Shown here in pieces: positions 9,913 to 21,492 of a DNA stretch of 64,000 nucleotides. This DNA is from Owenia fusiformis. Its lineage: Eukaryota; Annelida; Polychaeta; Sabellida; Oweniidae. A program made the translations under genes and the position numbers. The stretch is taken from positions 746,001 through 810,000 of the forward strand of contig CAIIXF020000006.1 of assembly GCA_903813345.2 (NCBI GenBank). Direction: 5' to 3'. The notes under the pieces are model-generated. The model was not told the DNA's origin and searched no databases. It saw only the letters and a program-made list of their open reading frames with translations. Positions within the stretch are counted from its first letter, which is position 1; each line of letters starts with the position of its first letter.

Positions 9913-12900
9913 CTATTGTTTTTGTTCTTTCAGTGAGGGGTAATACTCAGAATAGTCAAATTTTCTTGATGGCAGTGGCTTCTCGATATAACCTGAAAAG
10001 GATTTAAATATATTTGGTATACAAGATATCACCCTGGGGCCAGAGGCTTGAACAGTAGTAATCACTACCCTCTAAAATGGCATATCTTATTAGGAAAAAC
10101 ATTCATATTCTTTGTGTATATTTTTGTTACTGTATTTTTGTTAACAAGGATAAATCAAGTAATTTGGCAGGCATTCTCCACCTCTACTTCGTTAAATCTT
10201 GTACATGCACCAACATGTGTACTCAATATATAGATGGACCAGATAATAATATTAGATCACATGCAACATACATTAAAGGCTATGGTGTTTTGTACTTCAT
10301 AAATAATATTATTGTTACTTACCATAATCCCAAGCTTGTTCAACTGCTATTAATAAGTTCCTGAATTGTTTCTGACATATATCTGGAACACAAAAAAGCT
10401 AAGTAAAACCCCAATATCCAAATATAACACCTGTCATTGACAGACACATTAAAAACCTTGAAATGTAAACACTGCAAATACGAACACTTTTTGCTGGTCC
10501 CTGTGTTGTTCCGATTACACAAGTTTTACTGTACTCTTTAGGTTTAGATGTTTTTCTAGTACAGTAGATCCATAATCAATGCATTCTTATAATATACTAC
10601 ATGTACTAGGCCCAAGGCAATTCCAATATTGCCCCTTATAATATACTACATGTACTGGGCCCAAGGCAATTCCAATATTGCCCCTTATAATATACTACAT
10701 GTACTAGGCCCAAGGCAATGCCAATATTGCCCCTTATAATATACTACATGTACTGGGCCCAAGGCAATTCCAATATTGCCCCTTATAATATACTACATGT
10801 ACTGGGCCCAAGGCAATGCCAATATTGCCCCTTATAATATACTACATGTACTGGGCCCAAGGCAATTCCAATATTGCCCCTTATAATATACTACATGTAC
10901 TGGGCCCAAGGCAATTCCAATATTGCCCCTTATAATATACTACATGTACTGGGCCCAAGGCAATGCCAATATTGCCCCTTATAATATACTACATGTACTG
11001 GGCCCAAGGCAATTCCAATATTGCCCCTTATAATATACTACATGTACTAGGCCCAAGACAATGCCAATATTGCCCCTTATAATATACTACATGTACTGGG
11101 CCCAAGGCAATTCCAATATTGCCCCTTATAATATACTACATGTACTGGGCCCAAGGCAATTCCAATATTGCCCCTTATAATATACTACATGTACTAGGCC
11201 CAAGGCAATGCCAATATTGCCCCTTATAATATACTACATGTACTTGGCCGAAGGCAATTCCAATATTGCCCCTTATAATATACTACATGTACTAGGCCAA
11301 AGGCAATGCCAATATTGCACCTTATTATATACTACATGTACTGGGCCCAAGGCAATTCCAATATTGCCCCTTATAATATACTACATGTACTGGGCCCAAG
11401 GCAATTCCAATATTGCCCCTTATAATATACTACATGTACTAGGCCCAAGGCAATGCCAATATTGCCCTTATATTTCACTGTATATTCTAATAATGCATAT
11501 TCTACACAGATTCAGCATGATACTTGACTTCAGTTTTGATTAAAGCTTTGAATATTTTATGTGATGCTACATTATTCTGATGACAAGCACAGTCATTCAT
11601 TCATTGCAGGCTCTTCTCGAATGTGCAAATAAGTTGAGATTGTATGAAAGTGTTACTTTTGGAACACTCTGTATTTGCATCTAAGTACATTGAAATTGAA
11701 TAAATAAAATGTTGTGCATTATGATGAAAATTGAAATCAAATATTTATGATATTTGACAGAATAAGATTTATTATTCAGAATGGTTTAAGTTAAGCACAC
11801 GGAGAAAGTTCATGGTGACATATACTCAGTTTGTTAGCATTATTAATTTATTCAAACTCACTTGTTTTAGTTGTTGGTAGAACATCTCCAGAATTAGGCG
11901 ATAAAAACTGCTTTAGAAGTTTGGTATTCTGCAATCAACATCATTTACATTTTAAGCAAGGTGACATCTCATTCTGAAGGAGCAATGGAATACATGCAAA
12001 CAAGAAATTATGACCTTCTATCAGTTTCTCTCTACATGTTCTATAAAGAAATGAGTCAGTTTAAGAGTACTAGATAGATACAGCCTGTACAGTTTTGCTG
12101 AAAATGTTATGGGCCAATTAAATAAATTTAATAGATCAACGGACCATGAGTATCAGGCCCGTAGCTAGGGGGGTTCGCAGGGTTCGGGCGAACCCCCCCC
12201 CCCCCCTAGCCAAAAATCCTTTCAAAATCATGCAGTTTTTCACCATTTTGAGCACTTCTCAAGTGATTTTAGTCATATTTGGGCCAAAATTGTCAAATGT
12301 AAACCCCCCCCTGGAAATTTTTGAAAACTGACCCCCCCCCCCCCCTTGGCAAATCCTGGCTACGGGCCTGAGTATCATGGGAAGGGATAGCCTGGAGTAA
12401 GGCTCCACTACTTTTGAACTCATTGCTGGCAAACTCTGAGATATCTCAACCCGTAATATCTCGGGTGCTGTCGAATAATGATCAGAAATTTGTCTCATTA
12501 ATGTTACCAAACATTGTAGGGGTCACAAGGGGAACATGGTTAAGTGCAATTGGAATATATTGTCATTGGCTTCACAATTGCATGAAAAATAGAGGGTGTT
12601 GATACAGTCTATTTTATGCGAATATGAAAACATGCCATTTTGCCCAATTTTTCTCACCAGCAGAAAACCTCCAAAATAGCTTTGGCAAGCAATAAGATCA
12701 AATAATTCTGACCCACCTCACGATGTAGCACCAAATATTCATCTCTGCATACTGGACACGGGTTCCCTGATGCTATCCTTCCTCCTCTCTGTAACATTAT
12801 ACACTATGTTCATTTTACTTGTATTTATTTGAATGTTTCTCAATTTCAAACACAAGTTTTAACTTTCAATCTAAGAATAAAAACTATTTTACTAATTGTA

Positions 12901-15587
12901 TATCATAAAACTACTACCATCATGTTTATCTAATCAATGGATTTAATCCAAGCATGAGCAAAGGTACAAGATCAGGGATTTCCTGCCAATTTTCTTGTAC
13001 AGTAATATATCTTATTTACAGCAATTATATAGAGTAAGTTGCCTGAGCAAACCAACTAGGCCATGCATCAAATAGAAACAAAGTGATTCCTATTCCATTT
13101 TTGTTGTTTTTGGCCCACCCTGTCTGTGACTTACAATGCATGTTGTTCTTGGTTTCTTTGGAGGGAAGCCTCCTGAATAGTTTCTTCTGTATCTTGTCCA
13201 TACTGGTTCATCCCCATATGTTTCTGCATATGCTGTAAAAATCAGAAAACATAACAATATAAGATTGGTCCCATTTTATCAAATATTGTTATCATAAAAG
13301 TAACATCAAATTACTCATCATGTAGATCTACCTTAAAGGCTAACATGACAAAATGTAACGACTTGGTTGCAATTTCCAGTGTAACAATTTGTTACAGTTC
13401 CTGACTCTGGTTGCCAGGCAACAGTATAATGACTCAGCACTTGGTGCCATGAAAAGTAAATCAATCAAAATAAATGTCACTCACAGTCACTACAAATCTA
13501 TAGCCAATGCCATAGTAGAATAACATGTTTAAAGGGGCAATTTTCAAATTTTAATCCATGAGTTTGTTATTTTACCTTTACTTTCCATATATCTAATACT
13601 TGTGTGTGGCTCTATGATTGGCACCTTTCCTTCATTCTCATCAACTTGACTTTCCTCCTGCTCTTCTTCTTGATTCATACATGATGTTGTGGTGAACTGG
13701 CGACATTTAGCAAACTAAAATAAACAAGAATGTCATAAAATATGTGTAAATTAGTAAAAAGTTAAAAGGGACCTACATAAATGGTGCCATGACATAAAAT
13801 GCTAATAATGACTTGCCATTAATTCCAAATTATGATTACAGAATCGCTCAACTTTGGATATGAATATTAGAACTATGATATAAGTTTTATAAGATACTTG
13901 GGCCTGGGAACATGCATAAAACAAGGCATTAACCTGACAAAATGTCACCACCTACATGTAGTTGCTCACAATATTATAAATTTAATTTAAGGTTATTCTT
14001 TTCATTCAACATTTTTGAAAAAATTCCTATACCTGCCCATGTTATTTTCTGGTACAAAATAAATTATGAAGGCATGTGCGTATTTCCTTGCTTTTTTCAG
14101 GAAAGTATTATTACATTGTCTTCTCTAAGTAAACCTATATGGTCATTGGAAATCCAATGTTATGGAGAAATTTGGAGAATAAATTTGGAAAATTGAAAAG
14201 GCGGCCATTTTGAATGATTATCTTGAAATATCAGCATTTCCTGAAGTTGCCACTGACCTATTACTACGTTTACTAAAAGAAGACAGTACAATGATACTTT
14301 CCTGAAAAAAGCATGGAAATACACAGATGCCTTCATACTTTATTTTGTACCAGAAAATAACATGTGCAGGTATAGGATTTTTTTCAAAAATGTTGAATGG
14401 AAAGAACAACCTTAAGTCAGATTTGAACTTCTGAGAACTTGTAGATGATTTTGAAAAAATAAATTGGTCAATTTGAAGCAAGTTGAAGAAAGACCTTTTA
14501 GACCTTATTTTGACCTTGAGAAGGTCAGTGAAGGCATGGGCTTTCAACGAAAGCCCAATGGAAAAGGTCAAATCTCAAATCTTAAGTCAGATTTGAACTT
14601 CTGATAACTTGTAGATGATTTTGAAAAAAAGTCAATTTGAAGCAAGTTGAAAAACTACCTTTTTGACCTTTTTTGACCTTGAAAAAGTCATTGAATGTCA
14701 AATCTAAATATAAAGTCAGATTTGAACTTCTGAAAACTTGTAGATGATTTTGAAAAAATTGAAGCCTCTAAACAGTAGTTGTAATAATTGGAAGTTGTGA
14801 GAATTTGTTACAGGCCCCAATCGCCAGCCGCCAACCACCAAGCTCCGTCAAAAAATGGAGGCCATAACAATATGTCACCACTTTTTGGTGGTGACATAAA
14901 AATGAAGTCGAATACACCAAGTATACACCAAGTAATTTGGTGTATCCGACTTGATTTTTATACATGTTCCCGGGCCTATGTAACAGCTTCTTCTTTGAAA
15001 ATGGCTAGTCTAAACTGCTTTTGTTCTCTCCAGAGAGAAAATGGTCAAGGTTACCATTATTCTTTCAGGTTGGTAAATGTAGATGTCGGGAATTGAAGTT
15101 GCTGTAAAATTACACCTACATATGATAATCACTCACAAAATACAAATATGTAATGACCTTCGATATCACTTACGACGGGACATCGTCTTCTAGGGGGGGA
15201 TGGTGTAATGACCTTCGATAGCGAGTCGCTACTACAGTCTCAGCTGTAGTGGCTAGCCTTTATGGCTCAGGGGTAGAGCGTCTGACTCTGAGAGCGGAAG
15301 GTCCTGCGTTCGATTCCCGTACGGGGCATTGAATTTAGCACATTCTCTTTCGAGTCTAGTATCTGGCTTGGTACACTACAGCTCCCCGAGGATCGTGCCC
15401 AAGGGTCGTTACAAATATTTCGAACCTTTCAGTCTCCCAATATTTGTAAAAATCATCTCTATCTATTAAAAACCAACACATGATATGTTACATAACCTAA
15501 AATACTCACCTGTTTATTTATGAACTGTTCTTGTATAACTGGGACCCTAGTTTTAGCCGAAAACACGACTTTTCTGAAAATATCCAT
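9913..15587 (-). CDS. MRPS18B: Mitochondrial small-subunit ribosomal protein bS18 family, MRPS18B
   Basis: Seven minus-strand exons, 15510-15587, 13576-13714, 13135-13232, 12717-12788, 11862-11928, 10323-10382 and 9913-9992, splice at GT-AG borders with matching phases into 197 aa. The first 26 residues (MDIFRKVVFSAKTRVPVIQE) are basic and may form a mitochondrial presequence. After an acidic stretch (EEEQEE) come the MRPS18B hallmarks YGDEPVWTRYRRN, GGFPPKKPRTTCI, GNPCPVCRDEYLVLH, LLKQFLSPNSG, ICQKQF and the C-terminal FDYSEYYP, which match the 18B paralogue rather than 18A or 18C. The product belongs to the 28S mitoribosome subunit. CI and CPVC Cys residues of the zinc site are present; where vertebrate 18B has FVCAHTG this protein has FLSPNSG. 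Introns carry a 49-bp minisatellite, MITEs and a foldback. The gene faces away from PPP1R10. Confidence 0.93.
10402..10532. mobile_element. Short TA-type MITE next to MRPS18B exon 6 (CAGTAAAAC family)
   Basis: The right end GTTTTACTG followed by TA, and the left end AGTAAAACC preceded by TA, are imperfect inverted repeats of the family seen at 34074 and 62051. The element ends about 20 bp from the acceptor of the 10323-10382 exon. Borders are approximate. Confidence 0.55.
10583..11470. repeat. 49-bp minisatellite, about 18 copies
   Basis: Copies begin CCCCTTATAATATACTACAT and recur every 49 bp with few changes (GGGCCC or AGGCCC; AATTCC or AATGCC). Each unit holds several short palindromes: TACATGTA, GGGCCC and CAATATTG. 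It lies in the MRPS18B intron between exons 5 and 6. The plus-strand ORF over its right end is only the repeat being open by chance. Confidence 0.97.
12154..12370. mobile_element. CAGGCC-GTAGC family MITE with 5-bp target duplication, copy 2
   Basis: A 217-bp element runs from CAGGCCCGTAGCTAGG to the inverse, GGCTACGGGCCTG. It is flanked by AGTAT on both sides (12149-12153 and 12371-12375). Two C-runs and GTTCG/CGAAC pairs make it strongly self-complementary. It is in an MRPS18B intron. Confidence 0.85.
13899..14978. mobile_element. 1.1-kb compound foldback element in MRPS18B intron 1
   Basis: The ends are inverted repeats: TGGGCCTGGGAACATGCAT at the left and, inverted, TAGGCCCGGGAACATGTAT at the right. 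Inside, a second inverted pair of about 130-150 bp (about 13985-14130 and 14262-14412) shares GGTACAAAATAAA-type sequence. Three tandem copies of a roughly 130-bp unit containing AGTCAGATTTGAACTTCTGA start near 14414, 14585 and 14715. Pieces of that unit recur inverted at about 24790-24910 and 25760-25865. No protein domain is seen. Confidence 0.75.
15204..15413. mobile_element. Short TIR element carrying a tRNA-like sequence
   Basis: The left end TGTAATGACC and right end GGTCGTTACA are inverted repeats with one mismatch. Another TGTAATGACCTTCGATA copy starts at 15149, so the real left border may be there. Between them lies a tRNA-like region (15256-15328). It is located in MRPS18B intron 1, about 100 bp from exon 1. 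Confidence 0.6.
15256..15328 (+). pseudogene. tRNA-derived sequence with intact pol III A and B boxes
   Basis: A good A box (TGGCTCAGGGG, 15263-15273) with a perfect 4-bp D stem (GCTC/GAGC) and a good B box (GTTCGATTCC, 15308-15317) are 35 bp apart, as in a tRNA. The anticodon stem, T stem and lower acceptor stem have mismatches, so a working tRNA is unlikely. It is better read as the tRNA-derived promoter of a mobile element. Confidence 0.6.
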
Positions 15588-16290
15588 GATTTTACCCTAG
15601 AAAGTATTTGTGGTGTGTCAGACTGTATTGTAAGCACGGGGAGCACGAGCTAAGAAATCGTCCTAAATTTGAAGATTAATCAATTGAAAAGTTTGTGGAA
15701 ATTAAAAAAAAACATAATGAGGAAGAATAGTCTTAGATTCCCTGGATAAATCTTTTCGAAACAAAGACAGTCTACCTAAATTCTATTTGAAATATATTTG
15801 CGCAAATTTGATCACATGCAATTTGGTCTCTGACGTCACTAAAAGTAGCAGGTAAAGTGATCGCCATGTTTGTGAAATATTGATCTTCTTTTCACAGTAA
15901 TTTCACCAGGATATCTCGATTTGACGCATTGGATTTTACAATCGTAGCATACATTACAACACAGTGGTTCTTTTTGTATGTTTCAGGTGCTGCTACGATG
16001 TGTTCCCACGCTATGATCCCCCTCTAAAGTTTGACCTTGTTGAAGATTGGCGACGCCATTTTGTGCGAATGGAAGGATGGATCGAAATCCTTGTGTAAAA
16101 GGTCCTTATACTCGTTAAATCTTGGCTGTTTGAATAAAATACATTATTTTATTTGTTATCAGTGATGGATGCGCATGATAAATAGTTCTGAATGACGTGA
16201 ATTTTATGTATAAGCGTGGAATGTGAGTGAGGTCAAAGGTCACCTTGACCTATGTTATCATTCATTGATCAAGTGCACGTGTACTGGGAA
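15588..16290. promoter_or_regulatory. Putative divergent promoter region upstream of MRPS18B
   Basis: The stretch starts just upstream of the MRPS18B ATG. It holds a perfect CRE (TGACGTCA, 15831-15838), a direct repeat of AGGTCA with 1-bp spacing (16230-16242) that overlaps a perfect inverted AGGTCACCTTGACCT (16237-16251), and a CACGTG E-box (16276-16281). The first noncoding exon of PPP1R10 is expected on the plus strand in or after this region but was not identified. Function is inferred from motifs and position only. Confidence 0.45.
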
Positions 16291-17456
16291 ATGTTTTATC
16301 ATGTGTGTATGTAAGTAACCGTGTGATGTAAATTGTAGTAGTGATCTTATTTTGTTAATCTATCAGATTTGTCACTAGAAAGAGCATGTGTTGGTGATCG
16401 ATTTCAGTTTTTTACTGGTAAAGAGCTCTTATTATGCTTATGATGAGCCACATATTTTGTATTTAGTTGGAAGACTTCTAGTTTTGGGAGCCATCGAAAT
16501 AACCTCACGTTCGATTTTTAAAGTAGAAAAGCAGTGTTAGCCATGCACATATTTATTGCAATCAATTCTAAACACTCGCCTAAACATTCTGTCAAAGCCA
16601 AAAAAGAATCTGCTCTCAAACTGCAGAGATGAAGGGTTCAATCTTTAAACTGTAAATCTGCCAGTATATCAATATATTGAACACAGGGATTCTACTAACA
16701 AAGTAAAATAAAAGTAACTAGTATGAGTTAAGTAAGAACTTTTCGAATTTCAAAACTATTATATTTCTCGAATCTTCCAAAACTCAGGAAATATAGTAGC
16801 ACATGAAAATTACTGGGAGTACAGATTTCATATAAATGAATCATGGGTTAATATTCGGCTTATAGCAGTTGGCACTCCACTCACCGCAGGTTGTATTTTT
16901 ACCTTGCAACATGTCAAATACAACAGTTATTCTTAGTGAAATCATCCAAATATATCCTTATTTTTATAAGGCTCATGATTTATCAATTTTGCTTTACTAG
17001 ATTCCTTATTTATTGAGGGGACTGATTTTTCCAAGCTTGTACGGATAATGTTCCCAGGAATAAAGAGATGTAGAAAGATAAGTCCTGGATGAAATGTTCA
17101 TGGCCCCTGGTGGCGGATATTTGAAATACTGGCCAATTTAAAGTTTAAAGTGTTTATCTCTGCAATCTGAGACCCACCTCTTTTGTGACTTTGAGAAAAT
17201 GTTAAGGGTGGTGTCGAGAATCGATTGAGGTAAGAAATATGTGCATTGCTGGCGCTATTTTTTTCTTTGAAATCTAACTTGAGGTTCCATCGAAGGTTCC
17301 TAAATAAATTTTGTGGTCATGGAAACATTGATGACTCCATTCGTCAAAACAGGGGATGGAAAAGTGGTTAGTTTCTTTTGTCAAGTACAATATGAATACA
17401 AAAATCATCATTTTATTTTAAAAATTAGGTAGGTGACTGTGAAAGTTTTTTTTTAG

Positions 17457-18026
17457 TAGAGCTGGCATCAAATGTCGGAATGGTCGATTGTCAGTCGAAT
17501 GCTCTCTGCGACACCCATGTCGACACAACGCCTCTTGATCGACAGTCGGAACTCATAACATAATAAGCTATTTCCCTATGAATTCAAATCTTTGTTACTA
17601 CCTGCTGTATGGTGTATTTTAGTGAAGTTTTACCGCCTACATTTTCAAATTTTCTTTTTTTTTTGATCGACTTCCTGCTCTCGAATTAGGTCTCGGTGCC
17701 CCTCGAGATTTACCCTTGAGATTTATTTTCAATGGCTGCCCGGAAATAACAACAGAAATCGTAGTTTTATGTCTATTTATTGCTTTTTCGTCAAAGTCTG
17801 ATACTTAATCATGGTTTACCAGTAAGTTAGATATAAAACATACAACTGAGGATGACTATTGTGCATCGTATTGCTAATTACAAGCCTAGAAAATCTAAAA
17901 TTCAGACGGATTTTCTTCAAAATTTTTTTCATTTTTCGAATATCATTGAACCCGACAATGTCGATATCGTTGTCGGTCGAGAGCTCCGACATGTCGACAT
18001 TAAAATCCTATTCGATGCCAGCTCTA
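17457..18026. mobile_element. hAT-like non-autonomous element
   Basis: The ends TAGAGCTGGCATCAAAT and, inverted, TAGAGCTGGCATCGAAT match at 16 of 17 positions. TAGAGCTGG is a common hAT terminus. The interior carries several self-complementary TGTCGACA/GTCGA blocks. The 8 bp on each side do not match each other, so the target duplication is lost or the borders are slightly off. Confidence 0.65.
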
Positions 18027-19669
18027 GAAAAAATATTTCATCACGAGCTCACCATTCAATCATTATGAATTGACACCCAAATTCTCATTTTCTAAAATCT
18101 GGGGTTACCGCCTTACCAGGTCACCTAAGTAACCACATAATTTTTGTCCAAAATCTAAATATTTCTTTTGTTAGGGCCTAACCCCACATTTTAGAAAAAC
18201 AAAGATAGATGGCTACTGGCTAGGTTGTCAATTTATAAGAATTGAATGTTTTCCTGATTTACCTTAGAATGTGATGAGTTCTTTGGGGTGTATTAGCAGG
18301 TGAGGAAACACTACAAAACGTTCACAGACTACCAAATAAAACTACACCTACCCGCTTTTTGAACAAAAACGCCACATTTCCGCCCAATGAAAACTAGAGT
18401 GTTCTATACACAGAATGTGCAGAAATCTCTTACAAAAGTACTAGAGGATTTGGAATTTCTGATGAGAAGAGAACAGTAGTTATGTTTACTCAAAACAACA
18501 GGCAATTTCAGAAAAATTTTATAGCTGCAAATTAAACCTCTGCATTGATAGATTCTATGGTGTGGCTGTAGATCTCTATTCTCTAATGTTGGTCATTTGA
18601 TCTTTTAGTCAAATTTTTTTTATTTGTGTCGTGCATATGGATCATTAAAACCTAAATGCGTATTTTGGATTGTTGTCTAGCTTAGAAATCTGTCGCTATA
18701 AAAATTAGCGTTTCTTTGATTGCGATGGAATTCCTCAAAATCAACTACTAGTATCATTTGCAAAATTCCCAATCTGGTGCAAAAAAACAGAAAAAAGTTT
18801 TTTTACTGGAGTGACAAGTTAAACAGCAAAAATGAAATATTTCATTGCCTACTTGAATGCTTTTCATTCAAGAGAGTTATCGGACATCCATCTGTATTTG
18901 TTTCAATACAATAAGTTTGTATTCCCGTAAAAACAGATAAAAGATATTATAAACAATTGACCCATTGTTACTGCTGAGTGGTGTAGTAGTTTCAATTTTT
19001 CGATTTTCAAACACCTATACTGCAAATACATGACAGAACTAAATGTATGATACATGTTTATACAAAACTTTTTAATCTAAAATATGAATGTTGTATTTTG
19101 CGTGATAAGATTCAAATAGTATTTCAACTACTTTGACTTGGCTTGAGAAGGCAAACATTTCAGAATAGCCTACTGTCCTTTTACTTAATTTGGCAGATTT
19201 TTCTAAAAACAGTGTTACTAATATTAAATTGCAGTTTGCTTCGGTTACTCTCTGAATTAAATTTGGAAATTCTCTCAGGATCTGATGATTGTAATTTTAA
19301 TATTGAAAATGCTTGTCATTTTCCTTGTATGAAAAGTAAAATCATTCTTTCTGTCATAAGAGACAGCGCTAGATGTTGGAAACTACTGCGAAGAATTCAG
19401 ATATTGTTTAGAATCAATTGAGGTAAGAGATTTCTGTTTCAAGGCATTCTGGTTTCTTTGGCTTGTCTTTTGTGGGTCAGTATACTTCCCTACAACCCCA
19501 AATCAGAAAGAATGTGTGGCTCATTGTAAATTGTTTAACAGTATTGCTTCATCAGCTCGGATATTGACAGTGTGAATTGTTGAGTATGATTATCACATTC
19601 ATCTATTACTACAGCTGGTTTCTAGTCAGCTAGTATGCCACTGTACGAAGTGTTATATAGAGAAGCCAC

Positions 19670-20270
19670 CCATTTGTGTGTCTGTTTGTTCGTCCATTTA
19701 TCCTCAACCCAGTTGACAAATTTGACTCGGTTTATGCCCTTTGGGTTTACAACCTCTCTTCGAGAAGGAAAATGTAATCTTTTAAAACTCAAATTCTAGT
19801 TGACAGATTTGGTTCAAATTCTATTTTGTATGTGGATGCCTAGGGACAAAGGAGTTTTGCTCAAGAAGAGATTTTCAAGATGGCTATTGATTTTCAAAAT
19901 GGACGCCATTTTTGTAAAAAGCAGTGATGCGTTTGGTTCAAATTTTATATGCTGTAGTCTAGGGACACAGGAGCCCTGCTCGAGAAAGAATTTTCAAGAT
20001 GGCAGCTGAATTTCAAAATGGCCATCATTTATTGTAAAAAATGTAAATTTGATAACTCAAATACCAGTTGACATTTTTGGTTCAAATTTTATATGCTGAT
20101 GCTTAGAGACAATGGAGCTCTGCTCAAGAAGACATTTTCAAGATGGTCACAAAATTTCAAAATGGCCACCTTTTTCGTAAAAAACGCAAGGCAATCCTTG
20201 ATAACTAAATACCAGTGGACGGATTTGGTTCAAACTTTATATGCCGATAAAAAGGAGCTCGGTGCTGAAG
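19670..20270. repeat. Degenerate tandem element with GGTTCAAATT and CAAAATGG phrases
   Basis: Four units start near 19802, 19925, 20067 and 20215. Each reads roughly TTTGGTTCAAATTTTATATG, then CTGCTCAAGAAG, then TTTTCAAGATGG. A CTGTTTGTTCGTCC start and the matching phrases relate it to the TCCGTCC elements at 25855 and 37911. ORFs across it are short and have no domain. Confidence 0.6.
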
Positions 20271-20948
20271 AGGAAACTTCTAGTGGAAGGAACATAGTTC
20301 GCGTGGTTGGAACTGATTATCACGTTTGTGACAGAATGTAGGAGGCCTGAAACTGTCATACCAGTTCAGCAGTAGGCCTATGACTAATTATCTGATTATC
20401 TACATTCAGATGATGCCAAAATCTTAAAGAAACCTTTATCTAGGCCTCTTACATTCATTTTAGTGTTATATTATCCAATAGCAAAAATACAATGAATAAC
20501 ACAGGGAGGGTGTTGAAGTGGCACACCCTTTGAATTTGTGGTCATTTTTTATGAAGATAGTACTGAAGCTGAAATCCTTGTCATTCTATTTTCAAATCAA
20601 AACATTTTTAAGTTTTCTGTCATTTGGATTCATTGGAAGTTGCTAGTAAGCATTTACATGTATCATGTTTATCTTGCTTTTTGTTGAAAATTCACCTCAG
20701 GGAGGAGTTTATTAAAATTACTGTGAATTGCTTTCTAATCTTATTATCTGGTAAATTAAAAATTGCATTGACTAACTTTCTGACACCTTAAGTGAATGCT
20801 ACATCCTATTTCATGTATTTGTGTTTCTAACTTTGACTTAAAAAGGAAGCTGTGTTTACTTTTAATAGAAAAAAATATTGGATCTTACATGTCTTATGCT
20901 ACAGGCTGGGAAAAAGTATTGATGTTCATCTGAATATGTTTGAAAGTA

Positions 20949-21394
20949 CAAGGTGTTTCCAAAATGCAACCCACCTAACAATGCATATTTTATAACAGAT
21001 CTAGAGAATGGCAAAGCTTGTTTGGCATAATTAAAGTTGGTTCAGTGTTCTTGAAGTTGACAAACACTTCTGCAAGCAGACTTGCACACTTTGTGCAATG
21101 TTATTGATGGAACATGTGCATTCATTGGTAGATAGGGCTCTCATTCTGAAAGACAATGCGTTAGTCAACATCCCAGAACTAGTCTACTTCAGAGCTAAAA
21201 CTAGGGATGGTTTCCATGGAGCACATTTTTATATGGGCAGCATATAGGTGTCATACCCTACACAGGCCACGGTGATTAAACTTGCTCAGCCTAAAGAAAA
21301 CATTGAACCAAAAAAATATAAGCTCCATTGGTTAAAAGGATACTAGTATGCATTGTTAGATACATGTGGGTTGCATTGTTTCTGAAACATCCTG
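20949..21394. mobile_element. TA-flanked MITE (mariner-like)
   Basis: A 446-bp element is flanked by TA on each side. Its inverted ends share CA(A/G)G(G/A)TGTTTC, then TGCAACCCAC and, further in, AACAATGCATA. TA target duplication and CAGG-TGTTTC ends fit the Tc1/mariner group. It has no transposase ORF. Confidence 0.7.
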
Positions 21395-21492
21395 TAAAAA
21401 AGGCCATTGCACAAATGTGTTGATTTAATGTTTGCCAAATTAAGTCCCCATCCAGATATCTTAATACCCAAGGGATTGAAATTGTTATATAC

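Noticed and set aside
10583-11470. CRISPR-like arrays (also 22905-24772, 36751-37148, 43010-44640)
   Set aside because: The units are contiguous, with no unique spacers, in an animal genome. They are minisatellites.
15256-15328. Functional tRNA gene
   Set aside because: Anticodon, T and acceptor stems have mismatches, and it lies within a TIR element.
17231-19427. Alternative first exons of PNUTS at GAGGTAAGA sites
   Set aside because: Donor-like sites with about 14 nt of shared sequence only; no promoter or transcript evidence.
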